Shown here in pieces: positions 46,718 to 55,267 of a stretch of 64,000 bases of DNA. How positions within the stretch are numbered: the first letter of the stretch is position 1; every line of letters begins with the position of its first letter. Where the stretch lies: the NCBI RefSeq assembly GCF_000186265.1, contig NC_014934.1, forward strand, positions 3,720,001 to 3,784,000, written 5' to 3'. The notes under the pieces are model-generated. The model made no database searches and was not told the DNA's origin. It saw only the letters and a program-made list of their open reading frames with translations. Origin of the DNA: Cellulophaga algicola DSM 14237. GTDB lineage: Bacteria > Bacteroidota > Bacteroidia > Flavobacteriales > Flavobacteriaceae. A program made the position numbers and the translations under genes.

Positions 46718-48307
46718 ATGAAAAAAAATATAAATATCGCACTGTTAAAGTTTGTGGCCCTAGCAATTGTTTTGCCTTTGGCGTTGTTTTCTACTTCATG
46801 TAGTAACGATGAAGAAAATGACTCGCCCAGAGTAAGTGAGGTTTCGATGAAAACGCAGCCCAAAGTAAAGTATGTACTTGGTGAAATGTTAGATCTTACC
46901 GGTATGGTAATTACCTTGGGTAAAGGGGAGAATATAAAAGATGTACCCTATAGTTCTTTTGGCGAAGAAGGGATTACTACAGATCCAGAAAATGGTAAGG
47001 TGTTAGATTTTTCTGATGAAGCTGTGATTATCACCATAGGTGATACAGGGAGCGGTATGATTCAAGCTATAGACGTTACCAATGATATAGTAGCGCTTAT
47101 AGTAAAAACAGAACCAAAGGCGAATTACGTAAGCGGGGAGACATTAGACTTATCTGGCCTTGTAGTAACTACAGTACAAGAGGATGGGACAACTGCAGAT
47201 GTGGCTTTCGATGATTTTGGAAAAAAGTTTGGAACCACTCCAATGGATGGGGATGTTCTGGCGGTTGATAATACCAATGTTGTTATTTCTTATTTAGAAT
47301 CAGAAGCAAAGGTTACTCAATCCATCGATGTAATCGCATTTGAACCGGTAAGCGCTACTTTAGTGACGGGACCTACAAAAAATGTATACGATATCGGGGA
47401 AAGGTTGAGCCTTGAGGGTACAGTAATTAATTATGTACTTCCAGGTGGGCTAGAAGTTGAGCTTTCTTTTGAGGATTTTGCTGCTTTCAATATTACGACG
47501 ACGCCAGCCAATGAGGATAAACTGAAGTCTACGGATAACGAAGTTCAAGCAATGACAGCTTCTGGAAATGTGGTAGGAATACCTATAACCGTAAACCAAT
47601 TGGATGTTACTGGAATGACTATGGAATTTGCACCAGACAAAACACTTTATGATGTTGGAGAATTGATAGACCTTAATGGGCTAAGCGTAAGATTAGCCGT
47701 TACAGGAAAAGATGATGTTATAGTTGCTTCAGAAGATTTTGATATCTATGGGATTACTACAAACCCAGTAGAAGGAACAGCTTATGAGGAAGGGACTACG
47801 GAAATCGTTGTTAGTTATCCAGGTATTGCAGATACTATTACTATATCCTTGGGGTCGGAGATCTTGTACGAATCTAATTTCACTGACGGTATTGATGGGT
47901 GGACCAATCAAGGTAATGATGGTGGTTCTTCCAATGTTTATGCGCAAGATGGAGTTATGATTTCTGATAATATTGTTGTAGGAACTAACACATATTCACT
48001 ACAATTGTATAAACCAAGTATTACTTTAGAGAAAGATGCAAAATATAAAATTACTATTGAATTAATGGCTGTTCCTGGTGAAGGAGGTTTTGATTTTAGT
48101 TTTAGTGTTGGTGATGGTGATGGACGTGATGGTTATCAAAATTACTACGGAAATGAGACTTTATCACTTTTAGGTTCAGAATCCACAATATTTACTGGTG
48201 AGTTTACAATGTCGAATAACACTACAGATGCAGCTAGAATCTTATTGAATAATGGGTATCAAACCAACAGTGTTATAGTTAAGTACGTTAAGTTTGAAAA
48301 GTTATAA
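46718..48307 (+). CDS. lipoprotein with Ig-like repeats and a carbohydrate-binding-type module
   Basis: A 529-residue surface lipoprotein (LALFSTSCSND, lipid Cys at about residue 28). It contains four repeats of about 85 residues with the pattern (K)xxYxxGExLDLxGLxV...F, similar to group-3 bacterial Ig-like domains. The last 140 residues (ILYESNFTDGIDGWTNQGND to the end) resemble family 4/9/22-type carbohydrate-binding modules. The layout of spacer domains carrying a terminal binding module is that of a SusE/F-like surface glycan-binding protein. It begins 3 bp after the previous stop. Confidence 0.78.
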   Translation: MKKNINIALLKFVALAIVLPLALFSTSCSNDEENDSPRVSEVSMKTQPKVKYVLGEMLDLTGMVITLGKGENIKDVPYSSFGEEGITTDPENGKVLDFSDEAVIITIGDTGSGMIQAIDVTNDIVALIVKTEPKANYVSGETLDLSGLVVTTVQEDGTTADVAFDDFGKKFGTTPMDGDVLAVDNTNVVISYLESEAKVTQSIDVIAFEPVSATLVTGPTKNVYDIGERLSLEGTVINYVLPGGLEVELSFEDFAAFNITTTPANEDKLKSTDNEVQAMTASGNVVGIPITVNQLDVTGMTMEFAPDKTLYDVGELIDLNGLSVRLAVTGKDDVIVASEDFDIYGITTNPVEGTAYEEGTTEIVVSYPGIADTITISLGSEILYESNFTDGIDGWTNQGNDGGSSNVYAQDGVMISDNIVVGTNTYSLQLYKPSITLEKDAKYKITIELMAVPGEGGFDFSFSVGDGDGRDGYQNYYGNETLSLLGSESTIFTGEFTMSNNTTDAARILLNNGYQTNSVIVKYVKFEKL

Positions 48308-48333
48308 CTAAAATAATTACTTAGTTAATTATA

Positions 48334-48390
48334 AATAGGGTTAAGGCTAAGGAATGATAAAATCATTTAGTCTTGACCCTATTACTTTTA
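48334..48390 (+). terminator. terminator ending the Sus operon
   Basis: AATAGGGT...AAG and AATGAT pair with ATCATT and CTT-ACCCTATT (48334-48383), followed by ACTTTTA. It separates the six-gene Sus operon from the next gene. Confidence 0.7.
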
Positions 48391-48462
48391 CCTAGTATAG
48401 GAAAACAGACCAATCGTATTTAAAGTACAAATTTTATAAATTTAATATCAAAAAACATAAAA

Positions 48463-49932
48463 ATGAATAATAACAATTTATTAAAGCATTCCTTAATAGG
48501 GTTATGCTTAATTTCTTCACTATTAAGTTTTGCACAAAAATCAAAAATTGATATGCCTAAGGGGCGTATCGCTTTTAGTTCTGATGGAAATTTACATGAT
48601 TCAGACGATTGGGGAGCAACCGCTTTTTCACTAGCACTTTTGCATTATGCAGATTTAGAAAAACGCTTTGTACATTATGATTATAATAATCATTTAGGAG
48701 ATTCTAGAGAAAGTTGGGAGAAAATGATGGATGATGCTGCTAAAGGTGGTGCTAAACGATTTGGTCTCGATGTTTCTAAAGTATTTAATGACCAAACAGA
48801 AAAGGAAGCTGCAATTGCCAATTTTGTCAAAGAAGCTAAAAAAAGCAGTAAAAATAATCCACTTTGGTTTATCTGCGCTGGTCCAATGCAAATGGCTTAT
48901 AGTTTAATAGAAGCTACTCCAGAAAATAAACGCCAATTTATTTATGCTATATCTCATAGTACATGGAATGAAGATCATACCCATGGCACTAATGAAAAAA
49001 CCTGGGCAGATATGAAAAAAGATTTTCCATCTGTAACTTATTATGATATTATTGACCAAAACAATGCAAATGGTGAAGATGATTTTAAATCACATATAAA
49101 CAACTGGATGTGGTTAAAAAACAGCTCAAATAAAAATTGGCAGTGGTTATACCATATAGATGATACCTACCAAGTGGATGAGTTAGAGACTTGGGATTCT
49201 AATACAGAAAAACATTTTGATATTTCTGATACAGGTATAACGTATTGGTTAATTACTGGTGGTCCAAACAATGGAAATGAAAAAGCAGGTTGGAAAGAAG
49301 TTAAAGCTCTTTTTGAAAACAAGCCCATTGAAATGACTAGCGCAACACCAGATGTTAAATTAACCTCTAGCGATTATATTTTTATAGAAGCAGAAAACAC
49401 GACTTCTAATTTACAAGAATGGAACCTTTTAAAAAAGGGAGATGTTCATTACATAGAAAAAGCTTCTGGTTTTGCACATATTGAGTTTGCAGGTAATATG
49501 CCGAATACGGGAGAACCAAATTCACCTTTAGAATACACTTTTATTGCGCCTAAAGATGGAAATTTTAGATTATTAATGATGAGCAGTAAGCGATTGGAAG
49601 GCGTACAAGGTGATTGGTGTAATGATGGTTTTGTTAAAATGAAAGGTGATTTTACTTCAGAAACAAATTTATCTAAAGAGGAATTAGAAGATTATATTAA
49701 ATATTTTCAAGAAGGGAGTACAAATACACCAGAATTAGAATGGCATTGGGGACAACGCGCAGAAAAAGGAACACATATGTTTTTTAACTTAATCTATGGA
49801 CTGAAAAAAGGAGAACAATATACGTTAACCTTAGCAGGCAGATCAAAACGATTTAGTGTTGATTATTTAGTGTTTTATGATGCAGATAAATTTAGTTTAA
49901 TTGATGCCAAAGCGCATTTTAAAAATCATTAA
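48463..49932 (+). CDS. secreted protein, putative nucleoside-hydrolase-like fold
   Basis: A 489-residue protein with a signal peptide (cleavage after LLSFAQ). Residues about 32-290 begin RIAFSSDGNLHDSDDWGATA, an Asp cluster spaced like the DxDxxxDD calcium site of nucleoside hydrolases and DUF1593 proteins. LWFICAGPMQMAYSLIEATP fits the next strand-helix. The C-terminal 170 residues look like a beta-sandwich (YIFIEAENTTSNLQEWNLLK). I infer the fold; the reaction is unknown. It has its own leader after the Sus terminator and is more AT-rich than the Sus genes, so it may have a separate origin. Confidence 0.6.
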   Translation: MNNNNLLKHSLIGLCLISSLLSFAQKSKIDMPKGRIAFSSDGNLHDSDDWGATAFSLALLHYADLEKRFVHYDYNNHLGDSRESWEKMMDDAAKGGAKRFGLDVSKVFNDQTEKEAAIANFVKEAKKSSKNNPLWFICAGPMQMAYSLIEATPENKRQFIYAISHSTWNEDHTHGTNEKTWADMKKDFPSVTYYDIIDQNNANGEDDFKSHINNWMWLKNSSNKNWQWLYHIDDTYQVDELETWDSNTEKHFDISDTGITYWLITGGPNNGNEKAGWKEVKALFENKPIEMTSATPDVKLTSSDYIFIEAENTTSNLQEWNLLKKGDVHYIEKASGFAHIEFAGNMPNTGEPNSPLEYTFIAPKDGNFRLLMMSSKRLEGVQGDWCNDGFVKMKGDFTSETNLSKEELEDYIKYFQEGSTNTPELEWHWGQRAEKGTHMFFNLIYGLKKGEQYTLTLAGRSKRFSVDYLVFYDADKFSLIDAKAHFKNH

Positions 49933-49950
49933 ACACAATATCCGGTGCCA

Positions 49951-50000
49951 TGTAAAAAAGACCTGCTCTTAGTTTTTCGGAATTAAGATTAGGTCTTTTT
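49951..50000 (+). terminator. terminator after the nucleoside-hydrolase-like gene
   Basis: AAAAAAGACCT at 49953 pairs with AGGTCTTTTT near 49990-49999 with a 25-bp loop. The intron fragment begins within the next few bases. Confidence 0.75.
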
Positions 50001-50005
50001 ATTGT

Positions 50006-50868
50006 TTATCAGTTTTTGGATTTTAACCTGCTCAAAGTTTCTTGTGGTAAATTAATCAAACGTAGAAAAGGCGTACCGCAAGGCTCGTCTTTGAGCCCTC
50101 TACTATCCAACATTCTACTCAATGAGTTAGATAAAGAATTGGAGAAACGAGGACACAAATATGTTCGTTATGCCGATAATTTTAGTATCTACGTTCGTCT
50201 TAAAAAGTCGGCAAAGCGAGTAGGTAATAGTATCTATACGTATTTGTGAGATAAATTACACTTACCCATTAACCAAGAAAAGAGTTGCATTTGCCGCCCT
50301 CAAACTTTTTATTTGTTAGGGTACGGTTTTGTACCCACCTACAAAAAGGGAGAAAAGGGGAAATATCAACTGGTTGCGAAGAAGTCCAAATGGGCAGAAT
50401 TAAAGCAAAAGCTAAAATACTTGACCAGAAAGACGATTCCAATGAGTTTTGATGAGCGAATGAAACGACTGAACTGGTTGATAAGAGGCTGAGTAAATTA
50501 TTTCAAATTAGGTAGTATTCAGGGTAAACTGAAAAAGCTTGATCAATGGCTTAGGAATCGGTTACGCTACTGTATTTGGCATCACTGGAAGAAACCAGAC
50601 TGCAAGCGTAAAAACTTAATACGGTTAGGGATTTCAAAAGAACAGGCATACGCTTGGAGTCGAACAAGAATGGGAGGATGGGCAGTAGCCCAAAGCCCTA
50701 TACTGGGAACTATAATAAGCGTAAAACGATTAAAAATGCGGGGTTATATAAGTTTAGTCGAATACCACAAAACTGCATCATTACTGAACCGCTAAGTACG
50801 AGACCCGTACGCTTAGTGGTGTGAGAGGCGCAGTCCGTCCTAACTAGGGGCGGATCCGTCTAGTCGAT
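50006..50868 (+). mobile_element. 3' fragment of a decayed group II intron
   Basis: It holds the 3' half of a reverse transcriptase ORF, then a domain V hairpin (GAACCGCTAAGTACGAGACC starting at 50786, closed by CGTACGCTTAGTGGT) and domain VI sequence ending GTCTAGTCGAT. The 5' end of the intron and half of its ORF are missing, cut just past the upstream terminator. The next intron starts directly at its 3' end. Confidence 0.8.
50016..50795 (+). pseudogene. group II intron reverse transcriptase remnant
   Basis: One reading frame from about 50016 to TAA at 50793 encodes the later part of an intron reverse transcriptase: RRKGVPQGSSLSPLLSNILL, KYVRYADNFSIYV with the YADN variant of the catalytic YADD, VNYFKLGSIQGKLKKLDQWL of the maturase domain, and a C-terminal LVEYHKTASLLNR. 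Two TGA codons interrupt it (50247-50249 and 50490-50492); the second stands where relatives have Trp (RGW-VNYF). The first half of the protein is gone. Non-functional. Confidence 0.88.
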
Positions 50869-51374
50869 GTGTGCTGTGTAATCTATGATAAAGATGGAGG
50901 TAGGTCCTCCGATGAGGGTTTTTAGGAAAACTCATCAAACCACTTCTATGACACATCCAAGGCAACAAAGGTGTGTGAAGCGATAGAAGAAAAGGCTATT
51001 TAAAATAGTCAGGTAGGGATAGAAGAGATGAGCGAAAGCGAACCTTGCGAAGAAGTGACGAAAAGACCAGTCGTTGTCAAAACCTGATTTATATCGAGGA
51101 ATCGGGGATAAGTGTAGAGGGCACCTAATTACTGACTATACGGCAACCGTCATAAAGCGGGCATGACTTTTATCCAGGCTTTATCGTGGAACCACAGGAA
51201 GCCTATGTGCTATGCCAAAAGGAAAACACAAGCAGGAAATACCTGTGAGTCGATTACTAACGAGCGCATAGGTTGCGGATGAAGTTGTAGTAGTGTTGAA
51301 ACTCCTGTAATGGGAGCGGAGCGAAGGACTTCAGTTATACAGTTTAAATTTAAGGACAACTTAAAATTGTAAGG

Positions 51375-52628
51375 ATGATTTTTAAAGAACAAACAAAGTC
51401 GATTCCCATAACCAAGGAAATGGTGTGGGAGTCCTACAAGAAGGTAAAAAGTAACAGAGGAAGTGCCGGGATAGACCATCAAACCCTATCGGAATTCGAT
51501 AGTGTACGTTCCAAGGAACTGTACAAGGTTTGGAATAGACTGGCATCAGGAAGTTATTTTGCACCTGCGGTAAAGCGGGTAAATATTCCAAAGGCAGGGG
51601 GCAAGACCCGACCTTTGGGTATTCCCACGGTAAGCGATAGGATAGCACAACAAGTGGTGAAGCAGTACCTTGAACCTAGGTTGGAATCCATATTTTCAGA
51701 AAACTCTTATGGATACCGTCCCAACAGGAGTGCACATTCGGCTATTGAAGTTGTACGTCGAAACGTACTACGATACAGCTGGGTGATAGATCTGGATATA
51801 CAGGAATTCTTTGAGAATGTAGACCATGGTCTTCTGCTGAAAGCTTTGGAACGCCATGTTTCGGAGAAGTGGGTGTTGCTCTACATCAAACGGTGGCTGG
51901 AAGCTCCAGTAATACTAGAAGATGGAACGGTTAAAATATCCACGGGCAAAGGAACACCTCAAGGAGGGGTGATCAGCCCACTTTTGTCTAATCTATATAT
52001 GCATTACTGTGTGGACAAATGGTTAGAGCAATACCATCCACAGGTAAAGATGGTGCGTTATGCAGATGACTTGATTGTACATTGTAGAAGTTATGAGGCA
52101 GCTGTCCATACACTTGAAGTTCTAAAAGAACGTCTGACAGAGTGCGGTCTGACCGCGCATCCTGAAAAGACTAAAATAGTGTACTGTAAGAAGGATGGCA
52201 GAGACCTCAAAGGGTATCCTGTACAATTCGATTTCTTAGGATTCAGCTTTCAACCGATAAGGTTCAGATTGAAAAAGGGAGGAAGCTTCCTTCAATTTGA
52301 TTGTAAGATGAGCAGAAAATCTAAAGTTCGAATCACGGGAGAACTCCGTAAACTTGCTTTCCATAACAAAACTCAACGTGGGATACAGGATCTGGCAAAT
52401 CTGCTGAACCCCAAGATCCGTGGTTGGGTTCGGTATTATGGAAAGATAAGTCGTAGGAGTCTGCAACCTCTTTTCTATTACCTACACAATCGTATGCTCG
52501 GATGGATATTGAACAAGTATAAACGCTTCAAAGGAAGCAAAATCAAAGCTGTAAAATGGCTTAGGTTTATTACAAAATCATATCCAAATCTGTTCTATCA
52601 TTGGGAACTGGGGTACAAATTGGTCTAA
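51375..52628 (+). CDS. ltrA: group II intron reverse transcriptase/maturase
   Basis: A 417-residue intron-encoded protein with the seven RT blocks intact: GSAGIDHQTLSEF, RPLGIPTVSDRIAQQ, YGYRPNRSAHSAIE, VIDLDIQEFFENVDH (first catalytic Asp), GTPQGGVISPLLSNLYMH, and MVRYADDLIVHC (catalytic YADD). The C-terminal GIIM maturase domain includes LLNPKIRGWVRYYGKISR. No HNH endonuclease follows. It promotes splicing of its host intron and reverse-splices it into DNA targets. No stop or frameshift is visible, so it may be active. Confidence 0.95.
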   Translation: MIFKEQTKSIPITKEMVWESYKKVKSNRGSAGIDHQTLSEFDSVRSKELYKVWNRLASGSYFAPAVKRVNIPKAGGKTRPLGIPTVSDRIAQQVVKQYLEPRLESIFSENSYGYRPNRSAHSAIEVVRRNVLRYSWVIDLDIQEFFENVDHGLLLKALERHVSEKWVLLYIKRWLEAPVILEDGTVKISTGKGTPQGGVISPLLSNLYMHYCVDKWLEQYHPQVKMVRYADDLIVHCRSYEAAVHTLEVLKERLTECGLTAHPEKTKIVYCKKDGRDLKGYPVQFDFLGFSFQPIRFRLKKGGSFLQFDCKMSRKSKVRITGELRKLAFHNKTQRGIQDLANLLNPKIRGWVRYYGKISRRSLQPLFYYLHNRMLGWILNKYKRFKGSKIKAVKWLRFITKSYPNLFYHWELGYKLV

Positions 52629-52659
52629 ATTTATTTAGACATTATCGACTGTATAACAA

Positions 52660-52693
52660 GAGCCGTATGAATCGAGAGGTTCACGTACGGTTC
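52660..52693 (+). ncRNA. group II intron domain V
   Basis: A 34-nt hairpin: GAGCCGTATG pairs with CACGTACGGTTC around AATCGAGAGGTT, with the catalytic AGC near the base. It is followed by domain VI and the 3' splice site at 52735. Confidence 0.88.
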
Positions 52694-52735
52694 TGTGAGA
52701 GGTTTAGGGGTGAAACTCCTCTTTACCTACTCGAC

Positions 52736-53887
52736 TGGCAATAGTGTTTTTCAATACATTAATAAGCGAATATCATTTTTTTCATTAAAAGACATAAATG
52801 TTTTGAATCCCTTTTTTAAATATATACCACCTTTATCAGCTTCTAAAAACCCTTTAATTAAATCATTTTCTGTTTGGTCAATAAACTCAAGATTATATTC
52901 ATTTGAATGAGTCAAAGTTAATTTTCCATTTAATTCAGGAATATTTTTGTTGTCCGATTTTATTTTAAAATCAATTGTTCGTATTTTATTCGATGTTTTT
53001 TTTGAGTCAATTTCTGTTACAATAATTTTTCCTTCAATTAATCCAAACCAATTTTCTAGTATATTTTTTAAGGTTTCATTTTTTTGTCTTTCTTCTAGAA
53101 GCCATAATAGTTCTTCATAAACATTTTTAAGTAACTTGAAAAAATCCTTAACGAATTTTGAGCTTTTTATTTTTACAAATTGATTTCGTTCATTATAATC
53201 AAAACTATCTGAGTGTTTTTTTACTATTTTTAGAATTGAATCATCGGTAATTTGAGACCCAGCGTGTATTATTTTATTTCTTATTAATTGAATTTCTTTT
53301 AATTTTGAAATATAACTCTTAAATGGTTCTTTTGGAATGTCAATTACAAGCTCTAAGTAGTTAAATGATGCTTTTAAATAATCCCTTGAGTTGAAATGCG
53401 AGATTTTGATTTTTTGATTAAATGTTTGGGAAGATATATCGCAAATTTTGTTCAAAAAATTTTCATTTAAAGAATAGAGAGCAATTAATGTAGACTTACT
53501 AAAAAGGTCCAAAAAGTCAGAGTATTTTTCTCCTATTTCTTCAGTTTCCTCAATTTTATTTTCTGATAAATAATCTATTCCTGAAATATGTATCGCATAA
53601 CTTATATTATTTTGGTCTTCAGGGTTTTCTGCTCCAAGAGTTTCATCATATCTTTTTTGAGCTTCTTTCTCTACTGTTATATATCTTGTATTCAGTGATT
53701 TTAACTCTTCTTGCTTATTTTTTAAATAAGAATTGATGGTATTTAAGTGTTGTTTCTCATATAAGTCAAGTTGGTTCTTTATATCCAAAAAGGATTTTTC
53801 AAGAATTTCAATTTTCCTTTCATTGTTTATGTAGTGAAATGTAACTTGAAATGTTGTCATTCTATTTTTTTTGCATTATTGCCAACG
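52736..53887. repeat. duplicated gene cassette, copy 1
   Basis: This 1152-bp segment appears identical to 60321-61472, with the same length and the same encoded protein. Identity stops at TGGCAAT on the left (preceded here by the intron, there by TTGT) and at ATTGCCAACG on the right. These are the two ends predicted for one cassette. Confidence 0.93.
52751..53860 (-). CDS. HEPN-motif protein, copy 1
   Basis: A 369-residue soluble protein. The N-terminal 70 residues are a coiled coil (NQLDLYEKQHLNTINSYLKN). A helical domain from about 95 to 245 contains IQLIRNKIIHAGSQ near residue 195, matching the Rx4-6H motif of HEPN RNases. The C-terminal 120 residues are a beta-rich unit. HEPN proteins are often toxins or antiviral RNases, so that is a reasonable guess, but the family is not known to me. 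The gene stops 15 bp from the left boundary and its 5' leader contains the right one, so it fills the cassette entirely. An identical second copy is at 60336. Confidence 0.7.
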   Translation of the reverse strand: MTTFQVTFHYINNERKIEILEKSFLDIKNQLDLYEKQHLNTINSYLKNKQEELKSLNTRYITVEKEAQKRYDETLGAENPEDQNNISYAIHISGIDYLSENKIEETEEIGEKYSDFLDLFSKSTLIALYSLNENFLNKICDISSQTFNQKIKISHFNSRDYLKASFNYLELVIDIPKEPFKSYISKLKEIQLIRNKIIHAGSQITDDSILKIVKKHSDSFDYNERNQFVKIKSSKFVKDFFKLLKNVYEELLWLLEERQKNETLKNILENWFGLIEGKIIVTEIDSKKTSNKIRTIDFKIKSDNKNIPELNGKLTLTHSNEYNLEFIDQTENDLIKGFLEADKGGIYLKKGFKTFMSFNEKNDIRLLMY

Positions 53888-53960
53888 ATAGATGTATAAT
53901 TTGTGGCCTTTATTCATATCAGTTAGTTTAGGCCATAAATTATACAGCGTGTTGTGTGCC
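53878..53960. repeat. cassette hairpin site S1
   Basis: It runs from ATTGCCAAC to GTTGTGTGCC. The arms GTATAATTTGTGGCCT (53894-53909) and AGGCCATAAATTATAC (53930-53945) pair at 15 of 16 positions, the exception being a G opposite T, with a 20-nt loop. At 83 bp it is the shortest and clearest of seven sites. Confidence 0.85.
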
Positions 53961-54359
53961 GTTTTATTTTAATTTTTACTTTTCTAAAATTAGCAATAAA
54001 AAAGGTAACCGTTTAAAATACCGAACGTAATAGATCCATTTTTTTAAAGATTACCCATACTTATGTTTTTATGTAGAAGCATGAAACGTTAGTATGGGAA
54101 ACAGAAAAATCGATCTCCTATTTTGTTATAAATCCATAATTATTTGACTTTGTATTTTATTTTAACGTCCTTATAACAAGTATTTTAACGTGATAACGTT
54201 TAGAAAGTCTTCTTTCTACGCCATCAAGCGCAATACTTGAGTTATAATTCCATCCTAAAGGCTGTAATTTATAACTAACAAAATAGGAGATCTCCCATTT
54301 CTTTATTCATAAACCTTTTCACATAAACTTTAAAAAAATGTCTTAGCGGTATTGCAAAT
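53961..54359. other. gene-less cassette with two hairpins
   Basis: This unit is bounded by GTTGTGTGCC (53951-53960) and GGCATCACAAC (54360-54370) but has no ORF of note. It contains CCCATACT...AGTATGGG (54054-54098), and GATCTCCTATTTTGTTATAA (from 54112) mirrored with a 4-base interruption at 54267-54292. These hairpins look like a worn older site or a small mobile palindrome. Confidence 0.6.
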
Positions 54360-54563
54360 GGCATCACAACGGTTTAGCTATGAGTAGTGCGAAGGCAAGG
54401 AAACCTTTTGGTTTCCGTCTGAGCACGTAGCAAAAGCTTTTTGTTTTGTTTTAAATTTTTTTCATCAGAACAAAATCCTAAAGATTTTGCGGACACATAA
54501 ATATACACAAACCTTTGAATTAAACACCAAAGCCCGCATTACTTATAGGTGTTCTTGTAGGTA
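54360..54563. repeat. cassette hairpin site S2
   Basis: It runs from GGCATCACAACGG to GTTCTTGTAGGTA. The arms CTATGAGTAGTGCG (54378-54391) and CGCATTACTTATAG (54535-54548) pair at 12 of 14, both exceptions being G opposite T. Its interior (AGGCAAGGAAAC, ACACAAACCTT, AAAGCCCGCATTAC) matches site S4. Confidence 0.82.
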
Positions 54564-55087
54564 GGTTTTTCCAGTTTATTTTTGTGCTTTTCTGCGTATT
54601 TAAAATATAAATCCTCCATTGGACCATCTGGATAATTAGAAAATTCACTGTCCAATTTCATCATTATTCTTTCGGAATTTTCGTCTGAACTATCGAAAAA
54701 CCAACTATCATTTTCTGGAAGTAATTCAATCGCTTGTTTTATGATTTTTGAAGATTTTATCGCCCCAATTTCATTTAGTGATTTTACTATTTGTTCTTTA
54801 TGTTCTGGAAATCTTTCTTGTAAAAAACTTAAAATACTATCTGCTTGACCTGCATTTTCCATATGCATACTCAGAAATAGATTCAGTTGAATTTGGTTAA
54901 GTGAATTTGGATTTTTATCGTGTCTATTTACTAGAATTTCATATAATGCTATTGAAAAATCGGAATTATCTCGTAATGAAAATAGTTTTTCAATATTTTC
55001 CTCTTGCACAATTTTTTCTCGATCACGTATTGCATCTTTCATTTCTTCTGTCATCCAAGAAAGTGCACTAAATGATTCCTTTTCCAT
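54539..55087 (-). CDS. DMP19/DUF4375-like protein
   Basis: A 182-residue soluble protein. The middle part (NQIQLNLFLSMHMENAGQAD, then SLNEIGAIKSSKIIKQAIEL) resembles the DMP19/DUF4375 fold, in which a conserved N-G-G/Q block is followed by IGA and helices. DMP19-like proteins are small acidic proteins seen in many accessory clusters, some annotated as immunity proteins. Its TAA lies inside site S2, and the mirrored end TACCTACAAC is 34 bp before the start, so it is a one-gene cassette. Confidence 0.6.
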   Translation of the reverse strand: MEKESFSALSWMTEEMKDAIRDREKIVQEENIEKLFSLRDNSDFSIALYEILVNRHDKNPNSLNQIQLNLFLSMHMENAGQADSILSFLQERFPEHKEQIVKSLNEIGAIKSSKIIKQAIELLPENDSWFFDSSDENSERIMMKLDSEFSNYPDGPMEDLYFKYAEKHKNKLEKPTYKNTYK

Positions 55088-55121
55088 AGTTTTAATTTTT
55101 TTCTTGACGTTTTTTATAGCT

Positions 55122-55262
55122 TACCTACAACGTTGTTGTATATGGTTTGTTGCGTGTTTCAAGCAACTAATTTAGTAAATAATTACCGACCAAGAAAGTC
55201 CGCGAGGACTTTCGTAAGTAGGCAAGAAGCCAGCAATAAATTATATACGGTGTTGCCCACAG
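55122..55262. repeat. cassette hairpin site S3
   Basis: It runs from TACCTACAACG to GTTGCCCACAG. The arms GTATATGGTTTGTTGC (55138-55153) and GCAATAAATTATATAC (55233-55248) pair at 13 of 16, all three exceptions being G opposite T. An internal hairpin GAAAGTCC-GCGA-GGACTTTC is at 55194-55213. Confidence 0.85.
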
Positions 55263-55267
55263 TATTT

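Larger units (their letters stand above)
50869..52735 (+). mobile_element. complete group II intron
   Basis: The 1867-bp element starts GTGTG (GUGYG consensus) and ends CTACTCGAC (AY). The 5' 500 bp hold the ribozyme domains (GAGCGAAAGCGAACC, ATCGGGGATAAGT are typical), the reverse transcriptase lies in domain IV, and a 34-nt domain V with the AGC triad is at 52660-52693. Its 3' exon begins TGGCAATAG, the exact left edge of the duplicated HEPN-gene unit. In the uninterrupted copy at 60319 the sequence is TTGT|TGGCAATAG. Confidence 0.88.
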
